A stretch of 64,000 nt of DNA from Moraxella pluranimalium (GTDB lineage: Bacteria > Pseudomonadota > Gammaproteobacteria > Pseudomonadales > Moraxellaceae): the NCBI RefSeq assembly GCF_002014825.1, contig NZ_MUYU01000006.1, positions 1 through 64,000 on the forward strand, written 5' to 3'. Position numbers and translations under genes: made by a program. Positions 34,276-43,055 of the stretch are shown here, piece by piece (position 1 is the stretch's first letter; each line of letters opens with the position of its first letter). The notes beneath the pieces are model-generated. The model ran no database searches and was not told the DNA's origin. It saw only the letters and a list, made by a program, of their open reading frames with translations.

Positions 34276-35493
34276 ATGTCCCAAAGCACAGAATTAAACA
34301 GTTTTTTTGGTCGATTTAAATCAAAATCCGCCAACGTGGTTCATACCATTGAGCATTTGTCTTATTTGCCATCTGCACGCACGACACTGCTTGTCAGCTT
34401 GTCATTGCTTATTTGTATCAGCTTGTTGATGATTGCATCAGCATCTGTGCCTTTTGCGGTCAAAAACGGCATGAGTGAGCTTAGCTTTTTTTATCGTCAG
34501 TTGGGCTATATCATCATGGGTGTGGGCTTTGGCTGGTTAGTATATAAAGCAAAACTCAAGACACTGTGTAATATTAGCTTTATTATGTTTAGCTGGCTGG
34601 TGTGCGTGGTTTTGCTGATTATTACGTTGCTGGTTGCGCCTGAGATTAATGGGGCAAAGCGATGGCTGAATTTGGGCTTTGGTAATTTTCAGCCGGCAGA
34701 GCTGTGTAAGATGGTCATGGCAATGGTGGTGGCAGAATATGCGGTGCGACGTTCGGCAGAAGTGCGTGAGAGTGCGACATCAAGCCTGCGTCTGATTGTG
34801 CCGTTTTTGCCGATTGGGTTTTTGCTGATGCTACAGCCTGACTATGGCACATCGCTTGTGGTGATTGCAACGACGCTTGTGATTTTATTCATTGCCGGTG
34901 CGCCAATTCGTCAGTATATCCTCGTGCTATCATCATCTGTGGTGGTGCTGTCAATCCCTGTAGTAACCAGTGATTATCGTATGCGGCGATTGACGGGCTT
35001 TCTTGACCCATTTGGCACGTATCAAGGGGATGGCTATCAGTTGGCGAACAGTCTGATGGCGCTTGGACGTGGCGGTATCACAGGGCTTGGCTATGGCGAT
35101 AGCGTCCAAAAACTCTCACATCTGCCCGAAGCACATACGGACTTTTTGCTTGCCATTACAGGCGAAGAGCTGGGCTTGATTGGTGTGTTGGTGGTATTGA
35201 CGCTAGAGTTTTTGATAATTGGCTCAATCATGGCCATCAGCTATGCGACACTCAAGCGTCGTCAGTTGATTTTGTCCTACACCACATTTGCTTTTGCGAT
35301 TATCTTTTTTGGGCAAGTGGTGATTAATGCAGCGATGAATTTTGCGACAGCGCCGACCAAAGGCTTGACCATGCCGTTTTTTAGCTATGGCGGTTCGTCA
35401 ATTTTAATCTCATGTTTGATGATTGGCTATGTGCTCAATGTCTATAAGAATAGCCCAATTATCGCAGCCGACCGAGAAAGTGCACGATATTAA
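34276..35493 (+). CDS. ftsW: peptidoglycan glycosyltransferase FtsW
   Basis: A 405-aa SEDS-family protein with about ten membrane helices. Family landmarks: NGAKRWLNLGFGNFQPAELCK near 125-145, QPDYGTSLVV, GDGYQLANSLMALGRGGITGLGYGDSVQKLSHLPEAHTDFLLAITGEELG and the late GLTMPFFSYGGSSIL. FtsW rather than RodA is favoured by the N-terminal cytoplasmic extension and by murD close downstream. The ATG at 34276 is used; the frame continues to 34249. The P-II gene on the other strand separates it from murD. Confidence 0.9.
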   Translation: MSQSTELNSFFGRFKSKSANVVHTIEHLSYLPSARTTLLVSLSLLICISLLMIASASVPFAVKNGMSELSFFYRQLGYIIMGVGFGWLVYKAKLKTLCNISFIMFSWLVCVVLLIITLLVAPEINGAKRWLNLGFGNFQPAELCKMVMAMVVAEYAVRRSAEVRESATSSLRLIVPFLPIGFLLMLQPDYGTSLVVIATTLVILFIAGAPIRQYILVLSSSVVVLSIPVVTSDYRMRRLTGFLDPFGTYQGDGYQLANSLMALGRGGITGLGYGDSVQKLSHLPEAHTDFLLAITGEELGLIGVLVVLTLEFLIIGSIMAISYATLKRRQLILSYTTFAFAIIFFGQVVINAAMNFATAPTKGLTMPFFSYGGSSILISCLMIGYVLNVYKNSPIIAADRESARY

Positions 35494-35525
35494 TGCCGAT
35501 TTGGGCAATCACACATGCATTAAAA

Positions 35526-35560
35526 AACGGGGCGTATCCATCAGATATGCCCCGTTAGTT
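35526..35560. terminator. bidirectional terminator between ftsW and the P-II gene
   Basis: AACGGGGCGTATC pairs with GATATGCCCCGTT (one wobble) around CATCA, in a convergent gap, flanked by A and T runs. Confidence 0.85.
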
Positions 35561-35932
<372 letters not shown>

Positions 35933-36169
35933 TTATTATATCGGGTATGTGGATAATTCACAACTTAAAATCAGCATAAAGGCGGATTTTTTTTGGTGAT
36001 AAATGGATGAAAAAATGGGATTTTGGGCGGATGTTTTGGGGTGGCTGTGCGCTTGATTTGGCGATAAAATTGACAAGGACTGTCTGTATTTTGGATAAAC
36101 AATCTCAACACGCCACGCCCAAAACCTGCTACAATAAGGCAGTTTTTGTATCTTTTTTTATGGTGTGCT

Positions 36170-37564
36170 ATGCAAAATCAAAAATACGCCGTCATCGGGC
36201 TTGGTGGTTCAGGTTTATCAGCCGTTCATTATTTGACCGAGCAAGGGGCAATCGTCGCTGTCACTGATGCCAACGCCAATCCGCCACTAGCTGACAAGCT
36301 ACCTGCACAAGTCGCCTGTCATTTCGGGGCGATTGATGGTGAGCTACTGCAGTCTGTGGATGTGATTGTCATCAGCCCGGGGATTGACCCACGCATCCCT
36401 GCGGTAGCGGATGCTAAGCGTGCAGGTATCCCTGTCATCAGTGATGTACAGCTATTCATCGATGCGCTCAAGGCTCGTGATACAGCAAATGGCACACGCA
36501 CGCCAATCATCGCCATCACAGGGTCCAATGCCAAAAGCACCGTCACCACGCTGGTCGGCGAGATGGCAAAAACAGCGGGGCTCATCACTGGTATCGGTGG
36601 TAATATCGGCACGCCAGCGCTTGAGCTACTCAAGATTGATGACATGCAAGTTGCGGTGCTTGAGTTATCAAGCTTTCAGCTAGAACATATCAGTCATCTG
36701 GGCGCTCAGGCGGCGACGATACTCAATATCTCAGCGGATCACCTTGATCGTCATGATGGCATGGCGGACTATCTGGCGCAGAAACTTCGTATCTTTGATC
36801 AAGCTCATTGTGCAGTGATTTGCCAAGATGATGCTGTACTTGCACAGACTTGTGTCGATACGCTAAAGCGAGTCGCACCAACAGCAAGCATCACCACGAC
36901 AGACAGCTCACTGCAGGCAGGTCGTGCCGATTTTTATCTGTATGATGATGGTCAGGGGCTTGCGCTGTATCATGGCGCAGATAGGCTACTTGCCACGGAC
37001 AAGCTAAAAATCAAAGGCAAGCACAATCTACTCAATGCACTCTCGGCACTGGCGCTGGCTCAAGCGGCAGGCGTGCCGATGCCTGCGATGATTGAGACTT
37101 TGACGACCTTTAAGGGGCTACCACACCGCTGTGAATATGTCGATGAAGTGCAGGGCAAGGCGTATTTTAACGACTCAAAAGGTACAAATATCGGCTCAAC
37201 CATCGCTGCCATCGATGGACTGGGCACTGTCTATGGCGAACGCTCGCTTGCGCTGATCCTAGGTGGTATGGCAAAGGGGCAGGATTTTAGCGAGCTAAGC
37301 CGTGATGTCGTACGCTGGGTCGATACTGTGTATCTGATCGGTGTCGATGCAGGGCATATCGAGCAAGGACTCATCGCAGGTGATGCTACGCTTGCTGATC
37401 GCTTGCGTCATGTCGGTACGCTTGATGCGGCGGTCATGCAGGCGAGCCAATCGACTGCCAAAGCTGTACTGCTGTCGCCTGCGTGTGCTAGCTTCGATCA
37501 GTTCAAAAGCTATGGCGATCGTGGCGAGCAGTTCGTACAGATGGTGCAAGACTTGGCAAAATAG
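36170..37564 (+). CDS. murD: UDP-N-acetylmuramoylalanine--D-glutamate ligase
   Basis: A 464-aa Mur ligase that adds D-glutamate to UDP-MurNAc-L-Ala. It shows the N-terminal Rossmann-like VIGLGGSGLSAVHYL, the ATP loop ITGSNAKSTVTTLV near 118 (GSNxKST rather than GTNGKST, as is usual in gammaproteobacterial MurD), LELSSFQLEH, NISADHLDRH, the GKHNLLNALSALA block and YFNDSKGTNIGST. The start at 36170 gives the normal N-terminus; a frame from 36146 is not needed. No ribosome-binding site is clear. It is not inside a dcw cluster, but ftsW is 0.7 kb upstream. Confidence 0.95.
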   Translation: MQNQKYAVIGLGGSGLSAVHYLTEQGAIVAVTDANANPPLADKLPAQVACHFGAIDGELLQSVDVIVISPGIDPRIPAVADAKRAGIPVISDVQLFIDALKARDTANGTRTPIIAITGSNAKSTVTTLVGEMAKTAGLITGIGGNIGTPALELLKIDDMQVAVLELSSFQLEHISHLGAQAATILNISADHLDRHDGMADYLAQKLRIFDQAHCAVICQDDAVLAQTCVDTLKRVAPTASITTTDSSLQAGRADFYLYDDGQGLALYHGADRLLATDKLKIKGKHNLLNALSALALAQAAGVPMPAMIETLTTFKGLPHRCEYVDEVQGKAYFNDSKGTNIGSTIAAIDGLGTVYGERSLALILGGMAKGQDFSELSRDVVRWVDTVYLIGVDAGHIEQGLIAGDATLADRLRHVGTLDAAVMQASQSTAKAVLLSPACASFDQFKSYGDRGEQFVQMVQDLAK

Positions 37565-37586
37565 CAAAAATAAATATGGACACAAC

Positions 37587-37620
37587 AAAATAGCCTTTGA
37601 AAACAAAGGCTATTTTTTTA
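37587..37620 (+). terminator. murD terminator
   Basis: AAAATAGCCTTT pairs with AAAGGCTATTTT around GAAAAC, followed by T. Confidence 0.9.
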
Positions 37621-37711
37621 TTGCTTGATCGGTATTGCTGATGCTAGATGGTGGGGTGATGACAATTCTGCCAACAACAATCTTGTCAAAAGCAATCCTG
37701 CCAAAAGCAGA

Positions 37712-38092
37712 TTATGCCAAATGCAAAATCGCTTCAATCTCAACCACACCGCCTTTTGGTAGGGCAGCGACCTGTACCGCAGCACGGGCAGGATATGGGG
37801 CAGTTAGACGCTCTTCAAAGACCTTGTTAAGTAGTGCAAAATCCGCCAAATCGGTCAATGATACATTGAATTTGACCGTGTCATTAAGACTGCCGCCTGC
37901 CGCTTTGGCGATGGCTTCTAGATTGTCAAACGCTTGGCGGGCTTGAGCATCAAAGCCTTCTTTAAGTTCCATCGTGACAGGGTCAAGACCCAGCTGACCT
38001 GAGATATAGACAGTATTGCCAACTTTGATGGCTTGAGAATAAGTACCGACCGCAGCAGGGGCATCATCGGTATGAATGACTTGTTTGCTCAT
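37712..38092 (-). CDS. ridA: RidA-family reactive intermediate deaminase
   Basis: A 126-aa RidA/YjgF protein that hydrolyses 2-aminoacrylate and related imines. Family motifs: AVGTYSQAIKVGNTVYISGQLGLDP near the N-terminus, the Asn-containing VKFNVSLTDLADF, and PYPARAAVQVAALPKGGVVEIEAI, with the catalytic Arg in PARAAVQ. RidA is commonly found after spoT in gammaproteobacteria, as here. It follows a 60-aa gene by 16 bp. Confidence 0.93.
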   Translation of the reverse strand: MSKQVIHTDDAPAAVGTYSQAIKVGNTVYISGQLGLDPVTMELKEGFDAQARQAFDNLEAIAKAAGGSLNDTVKFNVSLTDLADFALLNKVFEERLTAPYPARAAVQVAALPKGGVVEIEAILHLA

Positions 38093-38108
38093 AAAAAAAT
38101 CCTAATGG

Positions 38109-38291
38109 TTATTGGCTAATCTTTTTGGCTTGAAAATAAGCACATAGTTTATCAAACAGGCTCATCGCTGTGCCTGTGTATTCGATGTGTGGGGCGACAT
38201 TATCTGCGGTTTTTGGCAGAATGTTTGGTTCACCTTTGCCAAGAAAATGTGCAGCGTCTTTTTGGCTATTTAAATCAATTTTACAACACAT
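38109..38291 (-). CDS. unknown 60-aa protein between spoT and ridA
   Basis: The start at 38291 has AAAGGA well placed upstream, so translation is credible; a longer frame to 38354 has no such site. The product begins MCCKIDLNSQKDAAHFLGKG and contains a central NVAPHIEYTGTAMSLFDKL stretch. It has two adjacent Cys at the start, no membrane segment and no signal peptide. No family is recognised. It is on the same strand as spoT (122 bp after) and ridA (16 bp before) and is probably co-transcribed with them. Confidence 0.6.
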   Translation of the reverse strand: MCCKIDLNSQKDAAHFLGKGEPNILPKTADNVAPHIEYTGTAMSLFDKLCAYFQAKKISQ

Positions 38292-38413
38292 AACGGCATC
38301 CTTTTGGTTGTGGCTGATGGCTTTATGATAAATCATCTTGATGGGCAAATTCAAGTAATAATGAGTTTTTCACAAGCTTTGCCCGACTTAACTTAGATAA
38401 GCTTATCAGATGA

Positions 38414-40612
38414 TTATTGATACAGGCGCATGATGTTTGGATAGCCAAGCAAGGTACGCAGTTTTTCAATCCCTTCGGCAAGATGCGAGCGAGAGCGAAC
38501 GACCACGTGCAAGGTCGTTGTACCGACTTTGCCGTCCTTATCCGCCTTACCGTCTGCTTTGACATGGGTATGCTCAACGCCGATATTCAAGGCGCGCATC
38601 TCATAGATGACTTGGCTGATTTGCTCTTCGTTGAGCATGGCATAGATGCGTAGCATGGCAGGGAAATGCAGCTGATGTGGCTGATTTTCGAGTGCGGATG
38701 CTGGTTTCCAGTTGAGCTGAATGACTTGGTATGGGGTATCGGCTCGCACGGCTTGTAGCGAGAAGCATTTGTGACGATGCACGACGAGCCCTTGACGAGA
38801 CAGATGTCCGACGATGTGGTCGCCGTAGATGGGGTTGCAGCAACGAGCGAAGTCCACTTCCACGCCTTTGATGCCAGCAAGCAGGTGCTTGGATTGGGTA
38901 ATTTCGTTGCCGTCGGCATAATCGACTTCTTCGCTAAATAAGCGAGAGACGACAAGCTGTGGCAGTAGCACACCTGTTGATAACTGCATAAATAGCTCAT
39001 CAGCGGTGCTAATACCACGCCATTGTAGGATGTCCGCCCAGTCGTTCTCATCCAGATCATTGATGGATTTGCCATAGGTTTGCAAGGCACGATCCAGCGC
39101 TTGCTTGCCATAGTGGATTTTTTGGTCTTCGGGCAAGTGTTTTAGGAATTTTAGAATCTCGCTACGAGCTTTGTTGGTCGCCACAAAGCCGAGCCATTCA
39201 GCACGGGGGGTGGCATCTTTGTCGGTATCGATGCTAACCGTATCGCCATCAGCGAGTACTAGCCCTAGCTTGCCATGCTCATTATTGATATCAGCACCAG
39301 TGGCGATATTGCCGATGGCAGGGCCGACAGCATACGCAAAATCAAGTGCCGTCGAACCACGAGGCAACTCATAAGCACGACCTTGTGGGCTGTAGCAGAC
39401 GATTTTGCGTTCATGCAGGTAGCTGATCAGCTCTTCGATGATGGCAATGTGCGCATCATCATCGCCAGCTGCATTGCTATTGCCTGCATTGGCAAGGTCT
39501 TGCATATTACGCAGGCTTGCTTGGATGACTGACTGACTGACATCAGTATGATCGCTACTGATGATGCCAAGTCGTGCCGCTTCTTGCATACGGCGAGTCA
39601 TCAGCGTGACTTTGATGTGGTTATAATCTCGCTCATAGATGAGTGTCAGCGATTGATTGCCACCGGCTAGGGGCTTACGGATATGATCTTGGATATTGCG
39701 ATCGCTGATTTGGTATTTTTGGATCAGATAGTTTGCCAATTTATCACACGATTCGATGTCATCGAGCACGACATCAAAGTCATATTGGCGAATCAGCTGA
39801 TTGATTTGCCCACGATTTTTGAAAAATTGACGATACATCGACGCACGATTATCCAGTACTTGTACATTGCCTTGTAAGCCCAAATGCACAAGTAGGTTCT
39901 GTAAATAGGTGCTGATTTCGGTTTTTTGGAAATTGCGCCCCAAGCCATGCTGAAGTAGCTTATCGGTGAATTTATTGTACATGGCGGGGTTGAGATTGCG
40001 ATAACACAGCAATTCGATGTAATCGGCAATGTTATTGAGTCCCATCAAGCGAGCAAACGGAATATAAAAATCTAGCGTCTCACGAGCGGTGCGTTTTTGT
40101 TTGTCTTCGCTGACAGCATCGAGCGTGGACATATTGTGCAAACGGTCAGACAGCTTAACAATCAGCACTCGTGGGTCAATCAGCGTAGCGGTAAGAATCT
40201 TATGAAAAGTTGCCGCTTGGCTTTGCTGCTTACTCATGCCAGATGATTTTAGCTTGGTGACACCATCGACAAGACGAGCCACTGTTTCGCCAAATTCAGC
40301 AGTGATGAGCTCTTCGGTCACTTCGGTGTCTTCGACCGTGTCATGCAAAATCGCTGCAATGATGGTATCACGGTCTAGGCGAAATCCCGCCAAAATCTCC
40401 GCCACCGCCATCGGGTGCGTGATATATGGCTCACCTGATTTGCGCTTATCCTTGATATGCGCCACATCCCCAAAATGGCACGCACGCAGTACATCCGCCC
40501 GTTCAGCAGGCTTTAGGTAGGCGACGGCACGCATTAGACTATCACGAGCTTCATCCACGAGCGGGTGGCTTAGATGTGTTGGAATGTCGTGTGGATGATA
40601 GCTGTCTAACAT
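38414..40612 (-). CDS. spoT: SpoT-type (p)ppGpp hydrolase with degenerate synthetase domain
   Basis: A 732-aa RSH protein. The HD hydrolase domain is intact: ITHPMAVAEIL near 64, the HD pair at 90-91 followed by TVEDT, and KLSDRLHNM near 152-160. The synthetase domain (about 230-345) has lost its hallmark: where bifunctional enzymes carry DYIxxPKxNGYQSLH, this one has DHIRKPLAGGNQSLT, and the surrounding helix-strand pattern also differs. TGS (about 395-455), zinc-finger-like (CCNPIYGDHIVGHL) and ACT domains follow. It is therefore expected to be a hydrolase only, as reported for Acinetobacter SpoT. It follows rpoZ after a terminator and likely has its own promoter. Confidence 0.93.
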   Translation of the reverse strand: MLDSYHPHDIPTHLSHPLVDEARDSLMRAVAYLKPAERADVLRACHFGDVAHIKDKRKSGEPYITHPMAVAEILAGFRLDRDTIIAAILHDTVEDTEVTEELITAEFGETVARLVDGVTKLKSSGMSKQQSQAATFHKILTATLIDPRVLIVKLSDRLHNMSTLDAVSEDKQKRTARETLDFYIPFARLMGLNNIADYIELLCYRNLNPAMYNKFTDKLLQHGLGRNFQKTEISTYLQNLLVHLGLQGNVQVLDNRASMYRQFFKNRGQINQLIRQYDFDVVLDDIESCDKLANYLIQKYQISDRNIQDHIRKPLAGGNQSLTLIYERDYNHIKVTLMTRRMQEAARLGIISSDHTDVSQSVIQASLRNMQDLANAGNSNAAGDDDAHIAIIEELISYLHERKIVCYSPQGRAYELPRGSTALDFAYAVGPAIGNIATGADINNEHGKLGLVLADGDTVSIDTDKDATPRAEWLGFVATNKARSEILKFLKHLPEDQKIHYGKQALDRALQTYGKSINDLDENDWADILQWRGISTADELFMQLSTGVLLPQLVVSRLFSEEVDYADGNEITQSKHLLAGIKGVEVDFARCCNPIYGDHIVGHLSRQGLVVHRHKCFSLQAVRADTPYQVIQLNWKPASALENQPHQLHFPAMLRIYAMLNEEQISQVIYEMRALNIGVEHTHVKADGKADKDGKVGTTTLHVVVRSRSHLAEGIEKLRTLLGYPNIMRLYQ

Positions 40613-40692
40613 AACTGGCTCTTTTGGCTGGTGGATGTTCGATTGCCATTAGGCAACCACGAAAGGCAAAACAATGTTTGCCAAATTAGTAT

Positions 40693-40721
40693 AATAAATC
40701 ATTGATTGGGGGTGTTGTCAA
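40693..40721 (-). promoter_or_regulatory. possible spoT promoter
   Basis: On the minus strand a perfect TTGACA (40716-40721) is followed 17 bp later by TTTATT (40693-40698), with TATTAT and TATACT close by. It lies about 80 bp upstream of the spoT ATG. Confidence 0.35.
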
Positions 40722-40814
40722 TACATTCACAATTTATTTTATCAAATCGCATATTTTATTCAGGTAAATCAGCGTTATCATGATAAATTGGTCATCCGTG
40801 ACTTTATCCACCAA

Positions 40815-40850
40815 CAAAAAAAGCCACGCATCAGCGATACGCAGCTTTTG
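40815..40850 (-). terminator. rpoZ terminator
   Basis: On the minus strand AAAAGCTGCGTATC pairs with GATGCGTGGCTTTT (with wobbles) around GCT, followed by T. It separates rpoZ from spoT. Confidence 0.85.
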
Positions 40851-40874
40851 TGAGCTTGGCTAAGAATTTAAGAA

Positions 40875-41144
40875 TTATAGCTCATTGCCCAATGCTTCAG
40901 GGGTGGTTTCGTAGTTCTTTGGCTTGGCGAACAAGTCATCATCAGGCTCATCCAAGATGCCACGATTGACATTGCCAGCGGCGATCTCACGCAAAGCAAG
41001 CACGGTTGGCTTGTCATTGTCCACAGGGACGGTTGGATCGACTTTGCCATTGGCAAGTTGGCGGGCACGCTTGCTTGCCACCAAAATCAGCTCAAAACGA
41101 TTATCAACATTTGCAAGACAATCTTCAATGGTTACTCGTGCCAT
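40875..41144 (-). CDS. rpoZ: DNA-directed RNA polymerase subunit omega
   Basis: An 89-aa omega subunit, beginning with the canonical [20 protein letters not shown] and containing [10 protein letters not shown] and [15 protein letters not shown]. The acidic C-terminal tail is typical. Omega helps assemble beta' and is part of a ppGpp binding site on RNA polymerase. Gene order gmk-rpoZ-spoT is conserved. A promoter at 41199-41207 and a terminator at 40815-40850 suggest that it can be a single-gene transcript. Confidence 0.97.
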   Translation of the reverse strand: MARVTIEDCLANVDNRFELILVASKRARQLANGKVDPTVPVDNDKPTVLALREIAAGNVNRGILDEPDDDLFAKPKNYETTPEALGNEL

Positions 41145-41198
41145 AGTTTACTCTCAATGATTAATTCAAACATGGGTTTTTGCCCAAAATAATCGCTT

Positions 41199-41207
41199 AT
41201 TATAGCA
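41199..41207 (-). promoter_or_regulatory. extended -10 promoter of rpoZ
   Basis: On the minus strand TGCTATAAT is an extended -10 element with a perfect TATAAT. The predicted start is near 41192, about 48 bp before the rpoZ ATG. Confidence 0.55.
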
Positions 41208-41306
41208 AGCTTTTTGGGCTTTTTTAAGTGCTTTTTGTCAATTCTTGGCAAATTTTTGACCAAAGTTTGCCAAGTTTGGCTAAGATTTTGCCTTAACATT
41301 CATCCA

Positions 41307-41918
41307 TTAAGCAAACAAGGCATCAATCAGCTTGCCATTGCGTGCTTGTTGGGTGGCACGGCTTAGGCGATGGCTTTTGATGATGACTTGTAAGTCGGCG
41401 AGCGCTTCGGCAAAGTCATCATTGATGACGACATAGTCGAATTTGTCGTATTGGCGCATCTCGGTCAGCGAGCCTGCTAGGCGTTTTTCGATGACTTCAT
41501 CGCTGTCTTGACCACGATTTGATAAGCGTGAACGCAAGGCATCACGGCTTGGCGGTAGAATAAAAATCATCACCGCATCGCTAAATTTTTCTTTGACCTG
41601 TAGCGCGCCTTGCCAGTCAATCTCAAGAATCACATCGACGCCATCGTGAAGCAGGCGTTCGACCGCTTGGCGTGTCGTCCCATAAAAGTTATCAAACACT
41701 TGGGCGTATTCCAAGAATGCTGACTCATCAATCAAGCGTTTAAATTCATCCACTGTGGTGAAATGATAATGCACGCCGTCGCTTTCGCCCGGGCGGGGTG
41801 CTCGTGTGGTGTGTGAGATGCTAACGGTGAGATTGTCGGTGGTGGCAAGCAGTTCTTTGACCAGTGAAGTTTTGCCAGTGCCTGATGCGGCGGTGATGAT
41901 GAATAATTTGCCAGTCAT
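41307..41918 (-). CDS. gmk: guanylate kinase
   Basis: A 203-aa kinase that makes GDP from GMP. The P-loop is [14 protein letters not shown] near residue 8; the GMP-binding region [16 protein letters not shown] is near 37-52; the lid and [13 protein letters not shown] follow. The start at 41918 follows AAGGA and gives the standard N-terminus; the longer frame to 41954 is not used. Confidence 0.95.
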   Translation of the reverse strand: MTGKLFIITAASGTGKTSLVKELLATTDNLTVSISHTTRAPRPGESDGVHYHFTTVDEFKRLIDESAFLEYAQVFDNFYGTTRQAVERLLHDGVDVILEIDWQGALQVKEKFSDAVMIFILPPSRDALRSRLSNRGQDSDEVIEKRLAGSLTEMRQYDKFDYVVINDDFAEALADLQVIIKSHRLSRATQQARNGKLIDALFA

Positions 41919-41969
41919 GGGATTTTCCTTGTTCAAATCATGATATTTTAGCACAAATTGGCTGAAATT

Positions 41970-41978
41970 TGCTAAAAT
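41970..41978 (+). promoter_or_regulatory. possible extended -10 promoter of ispH
   Basis: TGCTAAAAT on the plus strand, 37 bp before the ispH ATG. No good -35 is seen, which fits an extended -10 promoter. Confidence 0.35.
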
Positions 41979-42014
41979 AGCAAACAGTGATTTTGATAAA
42001 CTATTGAGAAAATT

Positions 42015-42950
42015 ATGAAAATTTTATTAGCCAATCCCCGTGGTTTTTGTGCAGGTGTGGATAGAGCCATCGCCATTGTCAATGAAGCGCTACGCCGTTT
42101 TAATCCGCCGATTTATGTGCGTCATGAAGTGGTGCATAATAAATTTGTGGTCGAAGATTTGGCAAGTCGTGGGGCGGTATTCGTCGAAGAGCTCGATGAA
42201 GTGCCTGATGGGGCGATTGTGATTTTTTCGGCGCATGGCGTATCCAAAGCGGTCGAAGATGAAGCGGCACGCCGTGATTTGACGGTGTTTGACGCTACTT
42301 GTCCGCTGGTGACTAAGGTGCATATCGAAGTGGGTAAATTTGCCAAAGAAGGTATGGATGCGATTTTGATTGGGCACGCAGGACACCCTGAAGTCGAAGG
42401 GACGATGGGGCGATTTGACACAAGCTTTGGCGGTCGTATCCATCTGGTCGAAGATGCCGATGATGTGGCAAAGCTTGATTTGGATAAAGAAAACTTGGCA
42501 TTCGTCACCCAAACGACGCTATCAATGGACGATACTGCGGTGGTCATCGATGCACTCAAAAATAAATACCCAAGCATCAATGCCCCACGCAAAGATGACA
42601 TCTGCTATGCCACCCAAAACCGTCAAGATGCCGTTAAGCTACTCTCAAAAGAGTGTGATGTAGTGCTCGTGGTCGGTAGCCCCAATTCAAGCAACTCAAA
42701 TCGCCTAAGAGAGCTGGCCGAGCGGATGGGTAAGCGTGCGTATCTGATTGATAATGCAGGACAAATGGACAAAGCATGGTTCGATGGTGTCAGCCATGTG
42801 GGCGTCACCGCAGGGGCATCTGCACCCGAAGTACTTATCCAAGAAGTGCTAAATACCTTGCAATCATGGGGTGCTGATGAGCCTGTGGAGCTGTCAGGTA
42901 TCGAAGAGAATGTGACTTTTAGCTTACCAAAATCATTGACAAAAGCTTAA
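42015..42950 (+). CDS. ispH: 4-hydroxy-3-methylbut-2-enyl diphosphate reductase
   Basis: A 311-aa [4Fe-4S] enzyme, the last step of the MEP isoprenoid pathway. The three cluster Cys are seen in [23 protein letters not shown] and [11 protein letters not shown]. Active-site blocks [59 protein letters not shown] and [15 protein letters not shown] are all present. Length is normal. Confidence 0.97.
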   Translation: MKILLANPRGFCAGVDRAIAIVNEALRRFNPPIYVRHEVVHNKFVVEDLASRGAVFVEELDEVPDGAIVIFSAHGVSKAVEDEAARRDLTVFDATCPLVTKVHIEVGKFAKEGMDAILIGHAGHPEVEGTMGRFDTSFGGRIHLVEDADDVAKLDLDKENLAFVTQTTLSMDDTAVVIDALKNKYPSINAPRKDDICYATQNRQDAVKLLSKECDVVLVVGSPNSSNSNRLRELAERMGKRAYLIDNAGQMDKAWFDGVSHVGVTAGASAPEVLIQEVLNTLQSWGADEPVELSGIEENVTFSLPKSLTKA

Positions 42951-43055
42951 AAATCTTAAAAAGTTTAAAATCTTAAGAAATTTGCAAAGCTAAGTAATTT
43001 ACAAAGCTAAAAAAGTCGCCACAGCCTTGATTGCCCATTATCCACTGGATACGCC

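Noticed and set aside
37660..37711. Repeated CAATCYTGYCAAAAG-like words after murD
   Set aside because: Only two or three degenerate copies in a short gap, without further structure.
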